The notes: generated by a model from the sequence alone, not told the origin. A stretch of DNA of 64,000 bases from Pegoplata infirma (GCA_963921195.1 OY992540.1:10219266-10283265), one strand, 5' to 3'. Counted from the stretch's first letter, positions 1-11,240 are shown. Translations and numbers: made by a program.

Positions 1-1411
1 CACGTTTCACAACCGTAAAGCAGTACTGATAATACACAGGATTTAAATACGTTTATCTTCGTTTTAACGCTATACACATTATTGGTCCACACTTTGCTCA
101 GTGTAGTAAATGCGCCAAGAGCCTTTCTAACTCTACTTTCAACATCTTTGTCAGCACCACCATCTTCGCTTACTACACTACCAAGGTATTGGTATTCGTT
201 CACCCTTTCTACTAATACACCATTTAAGTTTAAGGGTTCGTCTGAAACAGGATTGATGCGCATTTCTTTAGTTTTTTTTATGTTTATTTTCAGACCCATT
301 TTCTGGGATTCGTTCGCCAAGTCGTCTAGTTTATCCTGCATATCTTGCTGCCTATGTGCAAACTCACACTTATCATCGGCATAGTCTAGTGACTCCAGTC
401 TTACTGTAGGGTCAAGTGGATTCCATACAATACCCCTTGGCTCTCTTGTAGCACGTTTGGAAACTGCGTCTATCACAATTAAAAATAATAGCGGAGACAA
501 TAAACATCCTTGTCTTACCCCTGAAATGGTGCGAAAGGGATCGGATAGCTTGCCACCGTGAAGTACGCTTGTTTTGAAACCATCATAACTAATGCGTATA
601 AGTTGTACTATTTTTTCAGGTACACCCATGTTTTTTAGTTCATTCCATATACAATCTCTACTTATGGAATCAAATGCCTTCTCGTAATCGACGAAAAGAA
701 CATACAGCGGTGATTGAAATTCAACAGCTTGTTCAATTATAATTCGGAGAGTGCTGATTTGATCGACACAGGAACGCCCACATCTAAAACCAGCTTGTTC
801 TCGACGTAATTTAACATCAACAAACTTTAACATTCTTTGTAAAATAATTTTCATGAAGACTTTGAAGACCACTGGCAAGAGCGTTATACCTCTCCAGTTG
901 TTGCAGTCAGTACCATCTCCTTTTTTTAACAACTTTACAACTACACCTTGTAGCCAATCATTAGGAAACACCTCTTCTCTCCATATGTCACAAAATAGTG
1001 GATGCAGAATGTCTGTAAACAATTGTGGATCACCCTTAATTACCTCAGCGGGGATGTTGTCGATACCAGCGGATTTACAATTTTTTAAAGATTTTATAGC
1101 TTCAGTAATTTCTGTTTTTGTAGGTAGGTCAGTTCTAATAGGAAGTGTTGCTGTGTTGGAACTTTGAGTTTGGGTTACACCTTCGTTTTGCGTATTTAAA
1201 ACACTTTCAAAATGTTCTTTCCATCGCTTGAGCTGGTCATCAATATTTGTTAACAATCTTCCATCCTTATCCTTTACTGGTAATGATCTCTTGCTGTTCT
1301 TGTTAGCGATTTGTTTGGTAATGTCGTAAAGAACTTTCAGGTTAGCAGTTGCCGCAGCATTTTCCGCTTGGGTGGCTAGCCCATCAATGTATTCTTTTTT
1401 TTCGGTAAGCT
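1..1411 (-). mobile_element. RTE-like non-LTR retrotransposon, reverse transcriptase part
   Basis: Read on the minus strand, this stretch is one open frame of about 470 codons encoding the reverse transcriptase of a non-LTR retrotransposon, which copies element RNA into DNA at the insertion site. Visible in order are the finger/palm motif DYEKAFDS (around 690), GVRQGCLLSPLLF (around 510), the catalytic YADD (around 380), and the thumb region ending in LLYGCET at the window edge. The element continues past position 1. Its 5' end is cut off at about 1411, where satellite DNA begins, so the endonuclease domain is missing here. No stop codon interrupts the frame, which suggests a fairly young copy. 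The residues after YADD differ from the usual hydrophobic run. Assignment to the RTE group is by family resemblance; another clade with a similar RT is possible. Confidence 0.8.
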
Positions 1412-2319
1412 CTTTAGTGATCCCAAATCAATTTTTTTCTTTGCTAGATTTTTAAATTGCAAATAACTTTTTAAATAATCAAGATACAAGCAAAAGGATG
1501 TTTGTTTTGTATTTTAGTTATATCTCAAAAACTTAGCGGGATAGAGAAAAATGGATTACATTTTTGCCATTATTATCCCTCTGTAACCTCTTTAGTGATC
1601 CCAGATCAATTTTTTTTTTGCTAGATTTTTAAATTGCAAATAACTTTTAAATAATCAAGATACAAGCAAAAGGATTTTGTATTTCGAATCTCAAAAACTA
1701 AGCAAGATAGAGCAAAATGGATGAAATTTTTGCCATTTATATCACTCCATAACCCCTTTAGCGATCCCAGATTAATTTTTTCTTATTTTTTAAATAAGTA
1801 AGATACAAAAGCAAAAAGTCGTTTACTTTGTATTTTGGTTATATCTCAAAAACTAAACGAGAAAGAGCAAAATGGATAACATTTTGACAATACTACCCTT
1901 CCATAACCCCTTTAGCGATCCCAAATCAATTGTTTCCTTACTATATTTTTAAATTGCGAATAACTTCTTAAATAAGCAAGATACAAGCAAAAATACGTTT
2001 ATTTTGTATTTTGGTTATATCCCAAAAACTAAGCGAGATAAAACAAAATGAATAATATTGTTGCCATTATTACGCCTCCATAGTCCCTTCAGGGATCCCA
2101 TATACATTTTTACTTTGCTAGATTATTAAATTGCAAATAACTTCTTAAATACGCAAGATACAAGCAAAAGGATGTTTATTTTGTATTTTTGTTATATCTC
2201 AAAAACTTAGCAAGATAGAACAATATGGATAACATTATTGCCATCATTACACCTCCATAGTCCCTTCAGGGATCCCAGATCAACATTTTCTTGCTAGATT
2301 TTTATATTGCTAATAACTT
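1411..2319. repeat. Satellite array, about 177 bp per unit (left part)
   Basis: Tandem, partly diverged units. The landmark TTTAGNGATCCC (or TTCAGGGATCCC) recurs at about 1413, 1591, 1757, 1911, 2088 and 2265, giving spacings of 178, 166, 154, 177 and 177 bp. Each unit also has a run like TTGCTAGATTTTTAAATTGC and a block like CAAAAACTAAGCGAGATAGA. The array is interrupted by the Ty3/gypsy element and resumes at 6972. The 5'-truncated RTE-like element abuts its left edge. Confidence 0.85.
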
Positions 2320-2542
2320 TATAGCGTGTTGATTATTTTTCAAATATTTATTAGGCTTATATTTACTTATAATTACAAAAAACTTAACAATAAAAAAGAA
2401 TGAACAAAAAAGCGTCACTTCAGAAAATTCTCGAAATTCAATTGACTGTGTTGTATAACGAAATAATAAAATAAAAAGAAAACACAAAAATGTTAGTGTT
2501 GATAAACGTAAAAATAAATTCAAATTTAATCGTTACACCACA
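2320..2542 (-). repeat. 3' LTR of the Ty3/gypsy element
   Basis: 223-bp long terminal repeat. On the minus strand it begins TGTGGTGTAACG and ends CAACACGCTATA. It matches 6749-6971 base for base as far as I could align by eye; the same spurious short frame is encoded in both copies. Confidence 0.93.
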
Positions 2543-2555
2543 ATACCCCCCACCT
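2543..2555 (-). other. Polypurine tract of the Ty3/gypsy element
   Basis: On the minus strand AGGTGGGGGGTAT lies directly upstream of the 3' LTR, where plus-strand DNA synthesis is primed in LTR retrotransposons. Position and purine content fit; the exact 3' end of the primer is inferred. Confidence 0.75.
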
Positions 2556-2569
2556 AGTTACCAAGCCGG

Positions 2570-5500
2570 CTAACGATACTTAAGAGGGAATCTGACTCTG
2601 CGTCCAGAAGAAGTAACCCGTGGTTGATGCATTGGACTGCCGTCCTCAACTGTTGAATGATCATTGCCGACATTAGCTGGTACTGTTGGTTCTTCGTTGG
2701 TATTGTTGCTTGGCATTTTCACGTCGCTGCTTTCAGGAATTATTGGTTCCTGTCTGGTATTGTTTTGAGGTATTGTTGTTGTAGTATCTGGGTCATCATC
2801 ATATATGTAAGCGGCTTTAAGTCGATCGATCGATATTTTTGATTCTCGCTGGTGGATTTTAACGGTAAAATATTTTTCGTGTTTAGATAAAACTTTAAAC
2901 GGACCTTCGTAATTCGGCTCTAAAGGTGATTTTACGCGATCGACTCTTACGAAGACGAATTTGCAATCGCTTAATGCTGGCTGTACAAAATGTGGTCTTG
3001 TGCCATGACGTAACGGTTTTGTCAATGGTAATTCCAGCATTGACTTACGAAGTGATACCATGAATTCGGTCTCGCTGGTGGCGTTTTTACGAGGCATTAG
3101 CAACTCACCAGGGATTCTCAAAGGTGCTCCGAAAACCATTTCTGAAGGACTTATGCCAATATCGCTTTTGATGGTTGATCGCATACCCAACAGTATAAGT
3201 GGAAGGGCGGAACTCCAACTGTTTGTTTCAGAACACTTAATAGCTGACTTTAATGTTCGATGCCAGCGCTCGATGATACCGTTCGACTGCGGATGGTAAG
3301 GTGTTGTGCGAAAATGTTTAACACCGAGCATCCTCATCAGCTCCTCAAAAATTGCGGATTCAAACTGGCGACCTAAATCAGTTGTAATTCGTAATGGTAC
3401 GCCGTAATTTGATACCCAACCACCCACAAGGGCGCTAGCAACATTTTGCGCTGTTATGTCAACCATTGGAATCGCAGCAGGCCATCTTGAATATCGGTCG
3501 ATGCAAGTGAGGCAGTAGCGGAAACCATTTGATGTTGGTAGCGGGCCGACAATGTCAATATTTATGTGCTCGAATCGAACATCGACCGATGCATAATCAC
3601 TCAATGGAGACTTTGTATGGCGATGCACCTTTGCCCTCTGACACGGAATACAACATCGAACATATTCAGCGACATCCTTTGACATGGAAGGCCAGACGTA
3701 ATGGTTTGCTACCAGCTGCTTCGTTGCTCTGATTCCAGGATGAGACAGAGAGTGGAGTTTACGTATAATTGATTGTCGAAAATTTTTGGGTACATATGGC
3801 CTTATTTTACCCCGCAATACGTGGCAATATAATTCTCTTGTCGATTCTGGAATAAATAATTTTGTCAGCGTTATTGATTCATCCTTACCTTTGCTCAACA
3901 GAGCTTGTAGTTCCTCGTCGGATTGTTGTTGTATAGCCATATCATCGAAATTCAAAGCGCCATCTTGTACCATATTGATGCGTGACAGCAAATCAGCAAC
4001 GTTGTTGTCTGTTCCGGGTAAATGACGGATGTCCGTTGTATATTGACCTATGAAGTCAAGTTGACGGGCTCTCCTAGGTGATGCTTTTTCACTTTTCTGT
4101 TTGAAAGCGTAAGTGATCGGTTTGTGATCGGTAAATATCACAAACTCTCGGCCCTCAATCGCGTATTTAAAATGATGTACAGCCTGATATATGGCAGTTA
4201 GCTCCCTATCGTAGGCACTATAGTTCCTTTGGGAGGGAGTAAGCTTCTTCGAGTAGAAACCGAGTGGTTGAACTTGACCATTGACACTCTGTTGCAAAAC
4301 GGCACCAACGGCGTCATCAGATGCGTCGGTTGTGAGATTGAGTTTTGCATCTGGCGCCATATAGTTCAGAAGAGTTGCGTTTGCAAGTTCACCTTTACAA
4401 GCCTCAAAAGCCGCATTGGATTCGGTTGTCCAGTTTATAACGCTTTTATCATTTTTCCTGTTTCCAGGTATTAAATTTTGTAAAACTCGTTGATTCTTAG
4501 TCGCCTTTGGAATGAATGGACGATAAAAGTTGATCATTCCTAAAAATTTCCGAAGATCCTTTGCGACTTTGGGTTTTGCGAAACTTCGTATTACGTCAAC
4601 TTTTTCCTCTGGGGGCTTTAAACCACTGGAGCTGATTTCATGACCCAAAAAGGTTAGTACGGATTTTCCAAAATGACATTTGTCGAAATTGATAGCCAGG
4701 TGTGCTTGTCGTAGGCGATTCAAAACAATGCGAAGGTGTTCCGTATGCTCCTCTTCAGAATTAGACGCGATGAGAATATCGTCAATATAGGCGAAAGTAA
4801 AATCAAGACCTTTTAAAACCTCGTTTATATGACGTTGGAAAGTTTGGGCGGCGTTCCGCAGGCCAAATGTCATGTACAGGAACTCATATAACCCAAAAGG
4901 GGTTATAATAGCCGTCTTAGGGACATCGCAAGGCTCAACTTTTATTTGATGGTATGCCCTTTGTAGATCGATCGTTGAAAAAATTTTCTTACCATATAAA
5001 ATGCTAGTGACGTCGTGCAAATAGGGTATCGGGTATCTATCGGGCACGGTTATATCGTTTAACGAGCGGTAGTCACCGCAAGGGCGCCACTCACCGTTTG
5101 ATTTTCGAACTAAGTGAAGTGGGCTAGCCCAGTTGCTCTTCGATGGTCTACAAATACCCTTTTCCATTAAGTACTCGAACTCTTTTTTTGCTGCTAGTAA
5201 CTTATCACCTGCTAGCCGACGAGCTCGAGCATATGTAGGAGGTCCCTTTGTAGTAATGTGATGCGTGACACTTGTATCGGTCGGATGCCTATTGGCATTG
5301 ATTGTTGCAAGATCTTTGAATTCTTGCAACAGCTGTGAGTAACGATCGTGTTTGTTATATGCCAATATTCGAGCAACGTCACATCGCGTGGGACTTCCCT
5401 TCGACTCTAGCAGAGTTGTGCGGTCAATAAGTTTCCCTTCTTTCATATCAACTAAAAGATCATAATGTCTGAGGAAATCAGAACCTATAATCGCACAGTT

Positions 5501-5809
5501 GACATTGGCCAGCAGAAAAGTCCACGTGAAATTTCGCCTTAATCCAAACGAGAGCTTTATACGTTTTTCGCCGTAAGTCTGTATGGGTGAACCGTTGGCC
5601 GCAAATAGTTTAGTCAATTTTGTCGTTCCTATATTCGGAGTGTAACAAGCTGGTAGCACGGATACATCCGCGCCTGTGTCTATCAAAAATTTTATCCTGG
5701 AGTTGCTATCGTCCATAATGAGGCGAGCTATACGATAGCAGTCTTTAGATCCGCTCGCAGAATCAGAAGACGCCATTAGTTTTTTGTCGAGTTGTTGGGA
5801 TATGTGCAT
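2570..5809 (-). CDS. pol: Ty3/gypsy Pol polyprotein (protease, RT, RNase H, integrase)
   Basis: A 1079-residue polyprotein needed for processing, reverse transcription and integration of the element. Domains in order: aspartic protease with DTGA at residues 44-47; reverse transcriptase with the catalytic YIDD at 341-344; RNase H with TDAS at 494-497 and acidic residues near 536 and 561; integrase zinc finger HHCC (H686, H690, C720, C723); and the integrase core with D752, D811 and E847, a D,D35E spacing. A GPY/F-like module follows (NYEGPFKV); no chromodomain was recognised. This domain order, with integrase last, is typical of Ty3/gypsy. The first residues overlap the end of gag by 34 nt in the -1 frame, so the functional product is probably a Gag-Pol fusion rather than a protein started at the ATG. 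No internal stop is present. Confidence 0.95.
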   Translation of the reverse strand: MHISQQLDKKLMASSDSASGSKDCYRIARLIMDDSNSRIKFLIDTGADVSVLPACYTPNIGTTKLTKLFAANGSPIQTYGEKRIKLSFGLRRNFTWTFLLANVNCAIIGSDFLRHYDLLVDMKEGKLIDRTTLLESKGSPTRCDVARILAYNKHDRYSQLLQEFKDLATINANRHPTDTSVTHHITTKGPPTYARARRLAGDKLLAAKKEFEYLMEKGICRPSKSNWASPLHLVRKSNGEWRPCGDYRSLNDITVPDRYPIPYLHDVTSILYGKKIFSTIDLQRAYHQIKVEPCDVPKTAIITPFGLYEFLYMTFGLRNAAQTFQRHINEVLKGLDFTFAYIDDILIASNSEEEHTEHLRIVLNRLRQAHLAINFDKCHFGKSVLTFLGHEISSSGLKPPEEKVDVIRSFAKPKVAKDLRKFLGMINFYRPFIPKATKNQRVLQNLIPGNRKNDKSVINWTTESNAAFEACKGELANATLLNYMAPDAKLNLTTDASDDAVGAVLQQSVNGQVQPLGFYSKKLTPSQRNYSAYDRELTAIYQAVHHFKYAIEGREFVIFTDHKPITYAFKQKSEKASPRRARQLDFIGQYTTDIRHLPGTDNNVADLLSRINMVQDGALNFDDMAIQQQSDEELQALLSKGKDESITLTKLFIPESTRELYCHVLRGKIRPYVPKNFRQSIIRKLHSLSHPGIRATKQLVANHYVWPSMSKDVAEYVRCCIPCQRAKVHRHTKSPLSDYASVDVRFEHINIDIVGPLPTSNGFRYCLTCIDRYSRWPAAIPMVDITAQNVASALVGGWVSNYGVPLRITTDLGRQFESAIFEELMRMLGVKHFRTTPYHPQSNGIIERWHRTLKSAIKCSETNSWSSALPLILLGMRSTIKSDIGISPSEMVFGAPLRIPGELLMPRKNATSETEFMVSLRKSMLELPLTKPLRHGTRPHFVQPALSDCKFVFVRVDRVKSPLEPNYEGPFKVLSKHEKYFTVKIHQRESKISIDRLKAAYIYDDDPDTTTTIPQNNTRQEPIIPESSDVKMPSNNTNEEPTVPANVGNDHSTVEDGSPMHQPRVTSSGRRVRFPLKYR

Positions 5810-6684
5810 GGCTCACGGCATTTTCGAGCATTAGCCCCATACTTATGATGAAACCAACACAGTTGATCACCAACATTCGCTGACGAGTTTCGCCGTGTAC
5901 TTATATTCTGACGTTTTGCCGATGCTGATCGTGAACGACGTTTCTTACCATCCGTGTTGATATTTTGGCAAAGACTGCTAATTTGTTGTTCAATACGAGC
6001 CAGTCGCTTATCAACATCAGAGGCGCCAGAGGACGATGGAAGCTGACATGAAGAAGATACCGCAGATAAATGTTGGTAATCGCCTACTTCCATTATCGAA
6101 TCTGCTAATTTAGCCAGGTCATTTAAATCAACATCTGATGTCTGTAATATAGCTCTGACTTGCGCTGGTAAACGTTGTAACCATAATGATTTTAAAAAAC
6201 CCCGTGTAACTTTATCCCCTGCAAGTGAACTTAATTCATTTAACAATTGTGTTGGTCGCTTGTCGCCTAAATCTATAACCGATAGCAGCTTTTGAGTCTT
6301 TTTCTGCTCACTTTCGCAATATCGTTCCTTAATACACTTTTTTAAATTGCCGTACTTATCCTTCTCGGGCGGATTTAAAATGGCATCAGATATTTGAACA
6401 AGAACGCTTGACTCTATGGCAGCGACCACGGTGTTAAATTTGGAGTCGTCACTCGTAAGTCCAGCGACAGCAAATTGTGCTTCGACTTGAGCCAACCATA
6501 TTTCAGCATGCTCTGGCCAAAACGGTGGAACTTTGACCGCTACTCGATTCACATTTTGGCTCGTGCCGGCATTGGGGGTGGCGTTGTTATTGTTGTTTGA
6601 TGCTGCGGCAGGTGTGTTGTTGCTGTTGTTGCCTGCCGCGTTGTCTGAACCCGATGGTTTTTGTTGTTTGTCTTCCCCAGCCAT
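5776..6684 (-). CDS. gag: Ty3/gypsy Gag structural protein
   Basis: A 302-residue Gag-like protein that should form the particle around the element RNA. Residues 1-50 are Asn/Ala/Thr-rich and low in complexity. The middle has the helical, charged character of a capsid domain (for example the segment starting [15 protein letters not shown]). The C-terminus holds a Cys/His cluster ([16 protein letters not shown]) in place of a classical CCHC knuckle; similar clusters occur in gag of insect gypsy-type elements. It starts with ATG at 6684, 64 nt inside the 5' LTR boundary, and ends at a TAA that overlaps the frameshift site into pol. Confidence 0.9.
   Translation of the reverse strand: MAGEDKQQKPSGSDNAAGNNSNNTPAAASNNNNNATPNAGTSQNVNRVAVKVPPFWPEHAEIWLAQVEAQFAVAGLTSDDSKFNTVVAAIESSVLVQISDAILNPPEKDKYGNLKKCIKERYCESEQKKTQKLLSVIDLGDKRPTQLLNELSSLAGDKVTRGFLKSLWLQRLPAQVRAILQTSDVDLNDLAKLADSIMEVGDYQHLSAVSSSCQLPSSSGASDVDKRLARIEQQISSLCQNINTDGKKRRSRSASAKRQNISTRRNSSANVGDQLCWFHHKYGANARKCREPCTYPNNSTKN
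5779..5785 (-). other. -1 ribosomal frameshift site A AAA AAC
   Basis: Directly before the gag stop (5776-5778) the minus strand reads A AAA AAC in the gag frame. This fits the X XXY YYZ rule for simultaneous slippage. Gag and pol are in the 0 and -1 frames respectively, so a slip here yields a Gag-Pol fusion. A downstream stimulatory structure was not evaluated. Confidence 0.85.
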
Positions 6685-6727
6685 CGTTGTATGTTTAATG
6701 TAATTAAATTTACGAAAATTCTAAACC

Positions 6728-6745
6728 CAATCGTCGGGGTCACCA
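6728..6745 (-). other. tRNA primer-binding site
   Basis: Three bases from the 5' LTR edge the minus strand reads TGGTGACCCCGACGATTG. The leading TGG pairs with a tRNA 3' CCA end, as in other LTR elements. The priming tRNA is not identified. Confidence 0.75.
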
Positions 6746-6748
6746 ATT

Positions 6749-6971
6749 TATAGCGTGTTGATTATTTTTCAAATATTTATTAGGCTTATATTTACTTATA
6801 ATTACAAAAAACTTAACAATAAAAAAGAATGAACAAAAAAGCGTCACTTCAGAAAATTCTCGAAATTCAATTGACTGTGTTGTATAACGAAATAATAAAA
6901 TAAAAAGAAAACACAAAAATGTTAGTGTTGATAAACGTAAAAATAAATTCAAATTTAATCGTTACACCACA
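6749..6971 (-). repeat. 5' LTR of the Ty3/gypsy element
   Basis: Direct-repeat partner of 2320-2542 at a constant offset of 4429. It should carry the element promoter, which I could not pinpoint. It is followed by ACTT of the satellite, the right copy of the target duplication. Confidence 0.93.
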
Positions 6972-7332
6972 ACTTCTTAAATAAGCAAGATACAAGCAAA
7001 AGGTCGATTATTTTGTATTTTGGTTATATCTCAATAACTAAGCAAGATAGAACAAAATGGATAATATTGTTGCCATTGTTACATCTCCATAGTCCCTTTA
7101 GGGATCCCAGATAAATTTTTACTTTGCTAGATTTTTAAATTGCTAATAATTTCTTAAATAATCAAGAAAGCAAGCAAAAGAAGGGTTATTTTGTATTTAG
7201 GTTATATATCAAAAACTAAGCGAGATAGAGAAAAATGGATAACATAGTTGACGCTATTACCCCTTCATAACCCCTTTACCTATCCCAGATCTTTGCTAGA
7301 TTTTCAAATTGCGAAAAACTTTTTAAATAAGC
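6972..7332. repeat. Satellite array, about 177 bp per unit (right part)
   Basis: Continuation of the left array after the Ty3/gypsy insertion. Landmarks TTTAGGGATCCC at about 7098 and CTTTACCTATCCC at about 7275 are 177 bp apart. It ends at a TA where a TIR element begins. Confidence 0.8.
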
Positions 7333-7334
7333 TA

Positions 7335-8024
7335 CACTCAGAAAATTATGTAAGTTCCCAGTCAGAAAAATACAACCGCAAAAGCGTTGTGAAAGCGTTG
7401 TTGGACGGTTGTACGAGCGTTCTGTACACCAACTTCAAAGCGCCTTCACTCAAAAAATTATGTTAGTAAAATCAACTGAAAATGTCAGTTAAAATAACTA
7501 CTTTGTAAGTTGTTTTGGGGTCAACTTCTATTTCAGTTAAATCAACTAACAATGTTAGTTATTTTAACTGACAAAAAACAACTGACTTATGTAGTAAAAA
7601 CTACTTACATTTGTAGTCAAAACAACTAACATGTAGTAAAAATAAAATAATCAATACATAATTTTTTTTTCAAAAAATTTTTCAGAAAAAAATTGAAGAC
7701 CAAATTTTTTCCGTTCTTTTTTTTTTTTTTTTTTTAAAAAAAAGTTGTGAAAAATAAAAAAACGAAAATTTATTTTTATTTTTTGAAAAAATACTTAGAA
7801 ATTTTTTCAGAGATCAAAAAAATAAAATTAACTACTTTAAATTACTGTTACTACAGCACAGTACTTTTTTGTTAGTTGTTCAAAAAAAGTATTTAAAATA
7901 ACTAACAGAAATAGTTGTTTGATATTTTTCAAACAAAAACAACTGACTTTGTAGTTGAAAACAACTAACTACTGTAAAATATATAAACAACTTACATGTA
8001 GTAACTTACATAATTTTCTGAGTG
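7335..8024. mobile_element. TIR element, CACTC family copy 1 (apparently chimeric)
   Basis: The ends CACTCAGAAAATTATGTAAG (7335) and its reverse complement at 8024 form a perfect inverted repeat of about 22 bp, flanked by TA on both sides (7333-7334 and 8025-8026). A second terminal sequence of the family (CACTCAAAAAATTATGTTAG) lies inside at 7447, so 7335-7446 looks like an extra end fused to a normal copy. The body is non-coding, with recurring GTTAGTTATTTTAACTG-like motifs. Proposed as a non-autonomous DNA transposon. Confidence 0.75.
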
Positions 8025-8026
8025 TA

Positions 8027-9240
8027 TGAACCGATTTGCTTGGAACTTAAAATATAAATAAAAGAGACGATGTACATCGGCTTATCGGCCATATTAGTGT
8101 TTAAAAATTTCGTTATCTGCTTATGAATCAATATGGAAAATTTCGATAACTCCCGAACTAATAGGAATATCGTCTAGAGCAGCGGTTACCAACCTATGGT
8201 ACGCGTACCACTAGGGGGTACTCGAAACTGTCCGCGGGGGTACGCAAAATTTTTGTAATTTGGACATTCGATTTAGATTAACCTTTCAATGCTGGTTCCG
8301 CATCTGGCTTCCAAAGTTTTTCATAACATCAGGTTTTTAAGAAAGTTGAGGGCAAAGTTGACAAAAAACGTATTTTTGTGCTATTTAGAGAACATTTTTT
8401 GCGATATTTTGAGATCTGACCACTTGTTTTCGATTAACCTTCGATGCTGATTCCGAATATCGTTCCCAAATTTTTCTAAGATGTCAGGTTTTCGAAAAAA
8501 TGTATGTCAAAGTTCTCAAGAAACGTGTTTTTGGGCATTTTAGAGACGGTTTCTGATAGAGTGGAAAAGTCACGGAATTGTTGATCTGCCCTTGTATTAA
8601 AAAAACACTTAAAAAAAAAAATCAAAAACATTATGTTTCCGCCCTCTGTGATGTGTTTTGGAACTTTTTTAAGAGTTCAAAAATTGTCCGTTGTTTAAAA
8701 TTTTGGTGTAGAATCGTCTGGTGAAATCAGATATGCTATATTTTCAGCTGTTTTTCCTCTGCAGAAAAATAAGCTCAAAATCCGCGTTTTCAGATGCATT
8801 GAACCAGCCCAAGGAGCGAAAATTTTCCCAAAAAATACCACCATTGTTTTGATCTCCCCTAAATCCTTCAAAAAAATGATAATACCCGCAGATCAAAAAT
8901 TTCAAAATTAACATTTATAAGGTAAGTTTTTCAACGAAAACAAAAAACTCGTTAGGGGGTACGCGGCTGACTAAATTAAAAATTAGGGGTACGCGAGCCA
9001 AAAAGGTTGGTAACCGCTGGTCTAGAGCAAGGTCTTTGTCTTCACATTAATAGCCCCCAAAATGTACACATTTTCATAAAAAATATTTAACGAAGCCGAA
9101 ACAATTTTTCGCCATTTTTTTAACCCCAAAATCCCCCACAAGACCGTTCAGCCGAGACAACCCAACCTTAGAATTGTTTCTTTTATATATATTTTAAGTT
9201 TTATGCAAGTCGGTTCATAAGTGTTGAGATACTTCCCTTG
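8027..9240. mobile_element. Remnant of Harbinger-like element with long TIRs
   Basis: The right end (TTCATAAGTGTTGAGATACT, then TCCCTTG followed by TAA) matches the complete relative at 44451-45041. The left end lacks the outermost bases of its TIR, where TIR element copy 1 abuts. The interior is interrupted by a hAT element at 8180-9019. No coding sequence was seen. Confidence 0.6.
8180..9019. mobile_element. hAT-type non-autonomous transposon
   Basis: The 840-bp element begins CAGCGGTTACCAACC and ends GGTTGGTAACCGCTG, a perfect TIR, with GTACGCG motifs next to both ends. It is flanked by an exact 8-bp duplication GTCTAGAG (8172-8179 and 9020-9027), the hAT hallmark. The interior has no open frame of note, so it depends on transposase from elsewhere. 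It is inserted in the Harbinger-like remnant and is therefore younger. Confidence 0.93.
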
Positions 9241-9284
9241 TAAGCGAAATAGAGCCAAATGGAGGAAAATTTTGACATCGAACT

Positions 9285-9545
9285 ATCGGGAGCCCATAAA
9301 GTATATATATTATTGATCAGTGATAGATTCTAAGACATTTTAGCGATGTCCGTCTGTCTGTTGAAATGGCGATCACGGCCAAAATATTACACGGAGTTGA
9401 CTAAAACTTAAAATATTTATTGGAAGTTCTCCCGAGCAGTTTGGTATTGCATTTTAGCGATATCGGTTCAGCCATTCAAAGGTTATAAGTGAAGATACCT
9501 CGATAATTTTAGTACATTTTACATAACCAAAAAACACAAAATGCT
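9285..9545. repeat. mini-me-like fragment
   Basis: Contains CCCATAAAGTATATATATT, a GATC-bearing core, and GCGATGTCCGTCTGTCTG followed by text shared with the larger copy at 20287-21137. It is a truncated member of the dipteran mini-me type. Confidence 0.6.
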
Positions 9546-9560
9546 TTAATTGAAATACTG

Positions 9561-11010
9561 CACTCAAAAAATTTCATAGGTAATATGAACGAAATACTTC
9601 GTACATTGTACGAAATATTTCGTGGTTTTGCCGGAACGAAATATTTCGTAATATTTACCTATGGCACTTCGTAAATATTACGAAGTTTTTTTTAAGTAAT
9701 ATTTACGAAATAAATACGAAAATATTTCGTAAATTTACGAAATATTTAATATAACTACGAAACATTTCGTGAAAATACAAAATATTTTCGTACATATTAC
9801 GAAGTTTTCTTTTGAGAATACGAATTATGTGTATTTTTACGAAAATGTTTCGTGAAGTTACGGAATATTTTGTATAACTACGAAATATTTTGTATAATTA
9901 CGAAATATTTCGTGAAATTACAAAATATTTTTGTACATATAACGAAGTTTTTTTATTGTAAATACGAATTATGTTTATTTTTACAAAAATATTTCGTGAA
10001 GTTACGAAATATTTTGTATAATTACGAAATATGAAAATACAAAATATTTTTGTACATATTACGAAGTTTTTTTTTGTAAAAACGAATTTAGTTTATTTTT
10101 ACAAAATATTTCATAAAATTACGAAATTTTTCGTGTTAAAAAAAATATTTTTGTATATATTACGAAGTTTTTTTGTAAATACGAATTTACTTTCGTTAAG
10201 GTACGAAATATTACGTAGAATTACGAAATATTAAGTAATTTTACGAAACAAATTTCGTGAATTTACAAAGTATTTTGTAAAATTACAAAATATTTTTCAC
10301 ATATTATACGAAATGGAGTAGTATTTGAACCATATTTGGCCTTTAAGGCTTGGTTCTTAAATTTGAAACAAAAATATAATAAATTTCGATTTTTTACTAA
10401 TAATGTGCTCGATTCGGGAGTACTCTTTTACCATTCACCTACTTTTTAATAATTTTAGTAATTTAAAGTGGTTTCTTTACGGAAAAAAATAGTTTACGTT
10501 TCCCGAGCAAAATTCAATTCCATTTTCAAACGGAATTGACTTGGTGACATGCCCCTATAACTTCTGATTAATGTCGCACCACTTAACAGACTGCAATGAA
10601 AAACATATCTTGGGTGAATTGACATTGTGTTATGCTGGAAATAATTAATTATTATAAATTAGAAACCGTAAGCAAAAATTAAAAAAAAAGGAAAAAATTT
10701 TTGTTATTTCATTTTTTAAATGTTAAATCTAGTAATTCAGATAAATAAATCAAACCCCTTGATTTTGTGATTTTTTTTCCGAAAAATATTTTGTTAAATT
10801 ACGAAATATTTCGTTAAGATACGAAATATTTCGTATTTTTTTGGCTACGAAATGTACTTCGTAAAATAAACAAAATTTGTATTTTTACGAAATTCCAAGT
10901 TTTCGTAAAATTACAAAAATTTCGTAATATGTACAAAAATTTCGTAATATGTACGAAAAAAATTTTACGAAATAATACTTCGTATTTTTATGCATGAAAT
11001 TTTTTGAGTG
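9561..11010. mobile_element. TIR element full of ACGAAATATTTCGT palindromes
   Basis: The 1450-bp element starts CACTCAAAAAATTTCAT and ends ATGAAATTTTTTGAGTG, a 17-bp perfect TIR, flanked by TG on both sides. Most of its interior is variants of TACGAAATATTTCGTA and TTACGAAGTTTTTTT on either strand, densest at 9590-10300 and 10790-10990. Short frames through this region are products of the repeats, not genes. The terminal bases match the CACTC family; the interior does not. Confidence 0.75.
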
Positions 11011-11240
11011 TGGTTGAAAAATGTGAGCAAATTTGGATACTGAATGGTATTAAAAAAAGTACAAACATATTACAAAAAAAAAAAAAAATCCGCGGATTTT
11101 TTTTGTTCCAAATAATCTTTGTGCCATTGTGGCACCAACAATTTTTTTTTTTCGCTAAAATTATTTTTTTTCTAAAATTTTTTTTGTTCCAAATAATCTT
11201 TGTGCCATTGTGGAGGGTATCCATACATTCGTTTAATAGT
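11011..11240. repeat. mini-me tail with two direct repeats
   Basis: The run TTTTTTTGTTCCAAATAATC with following bases occurs twice (about 11099-11135 and 11178-11214). The second copy continues into CATTGTGGAGGGTATCCATA, the end signature of the mini-me-like family. Open frames on both strands here are low-complexity artefacts. Confidence 0.5.

Larger units (their letters stand above)
2320..6971 (-). mobile_element. Complete Ty3/gypsy LTR retrotransposon
   Basis: A 4.65-kb LTR retrotransposon on the minus strand. It has two LTRs of 223 bp (6749-6971 and 2320-2542) that I could align without finding a mismatch, a primer-binding site next to the 5' LTR, gag, pol in the -1 frame, and a polypurine tract before the 3' LTR. 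There is no envelope-like frame. It sits inside a satellite unit: ACTT precedes it (2316-2319) and follows it (6972-6975), and the flanks rejoin into a normal satellite unit, so ACTT (or AACTT) is the target duplication. Intact frames and matching LTRs point to very recent insertion and possible present activity. I do not assign a named family. Confidence 0.95.

Noticed and set aside
82..384. 100-residue plus-strand frame
   Set aside because: It is antisense to the uninterrupted RTE-like reverse transcriptase on the minus strand.
9852..10234. Lys/Ile/Phe-rich repetitive frames that look like a repeat protein
   Set aside because: They translate the ACGAAATATTTCGT array of a TIR element and lie in several frames equally.
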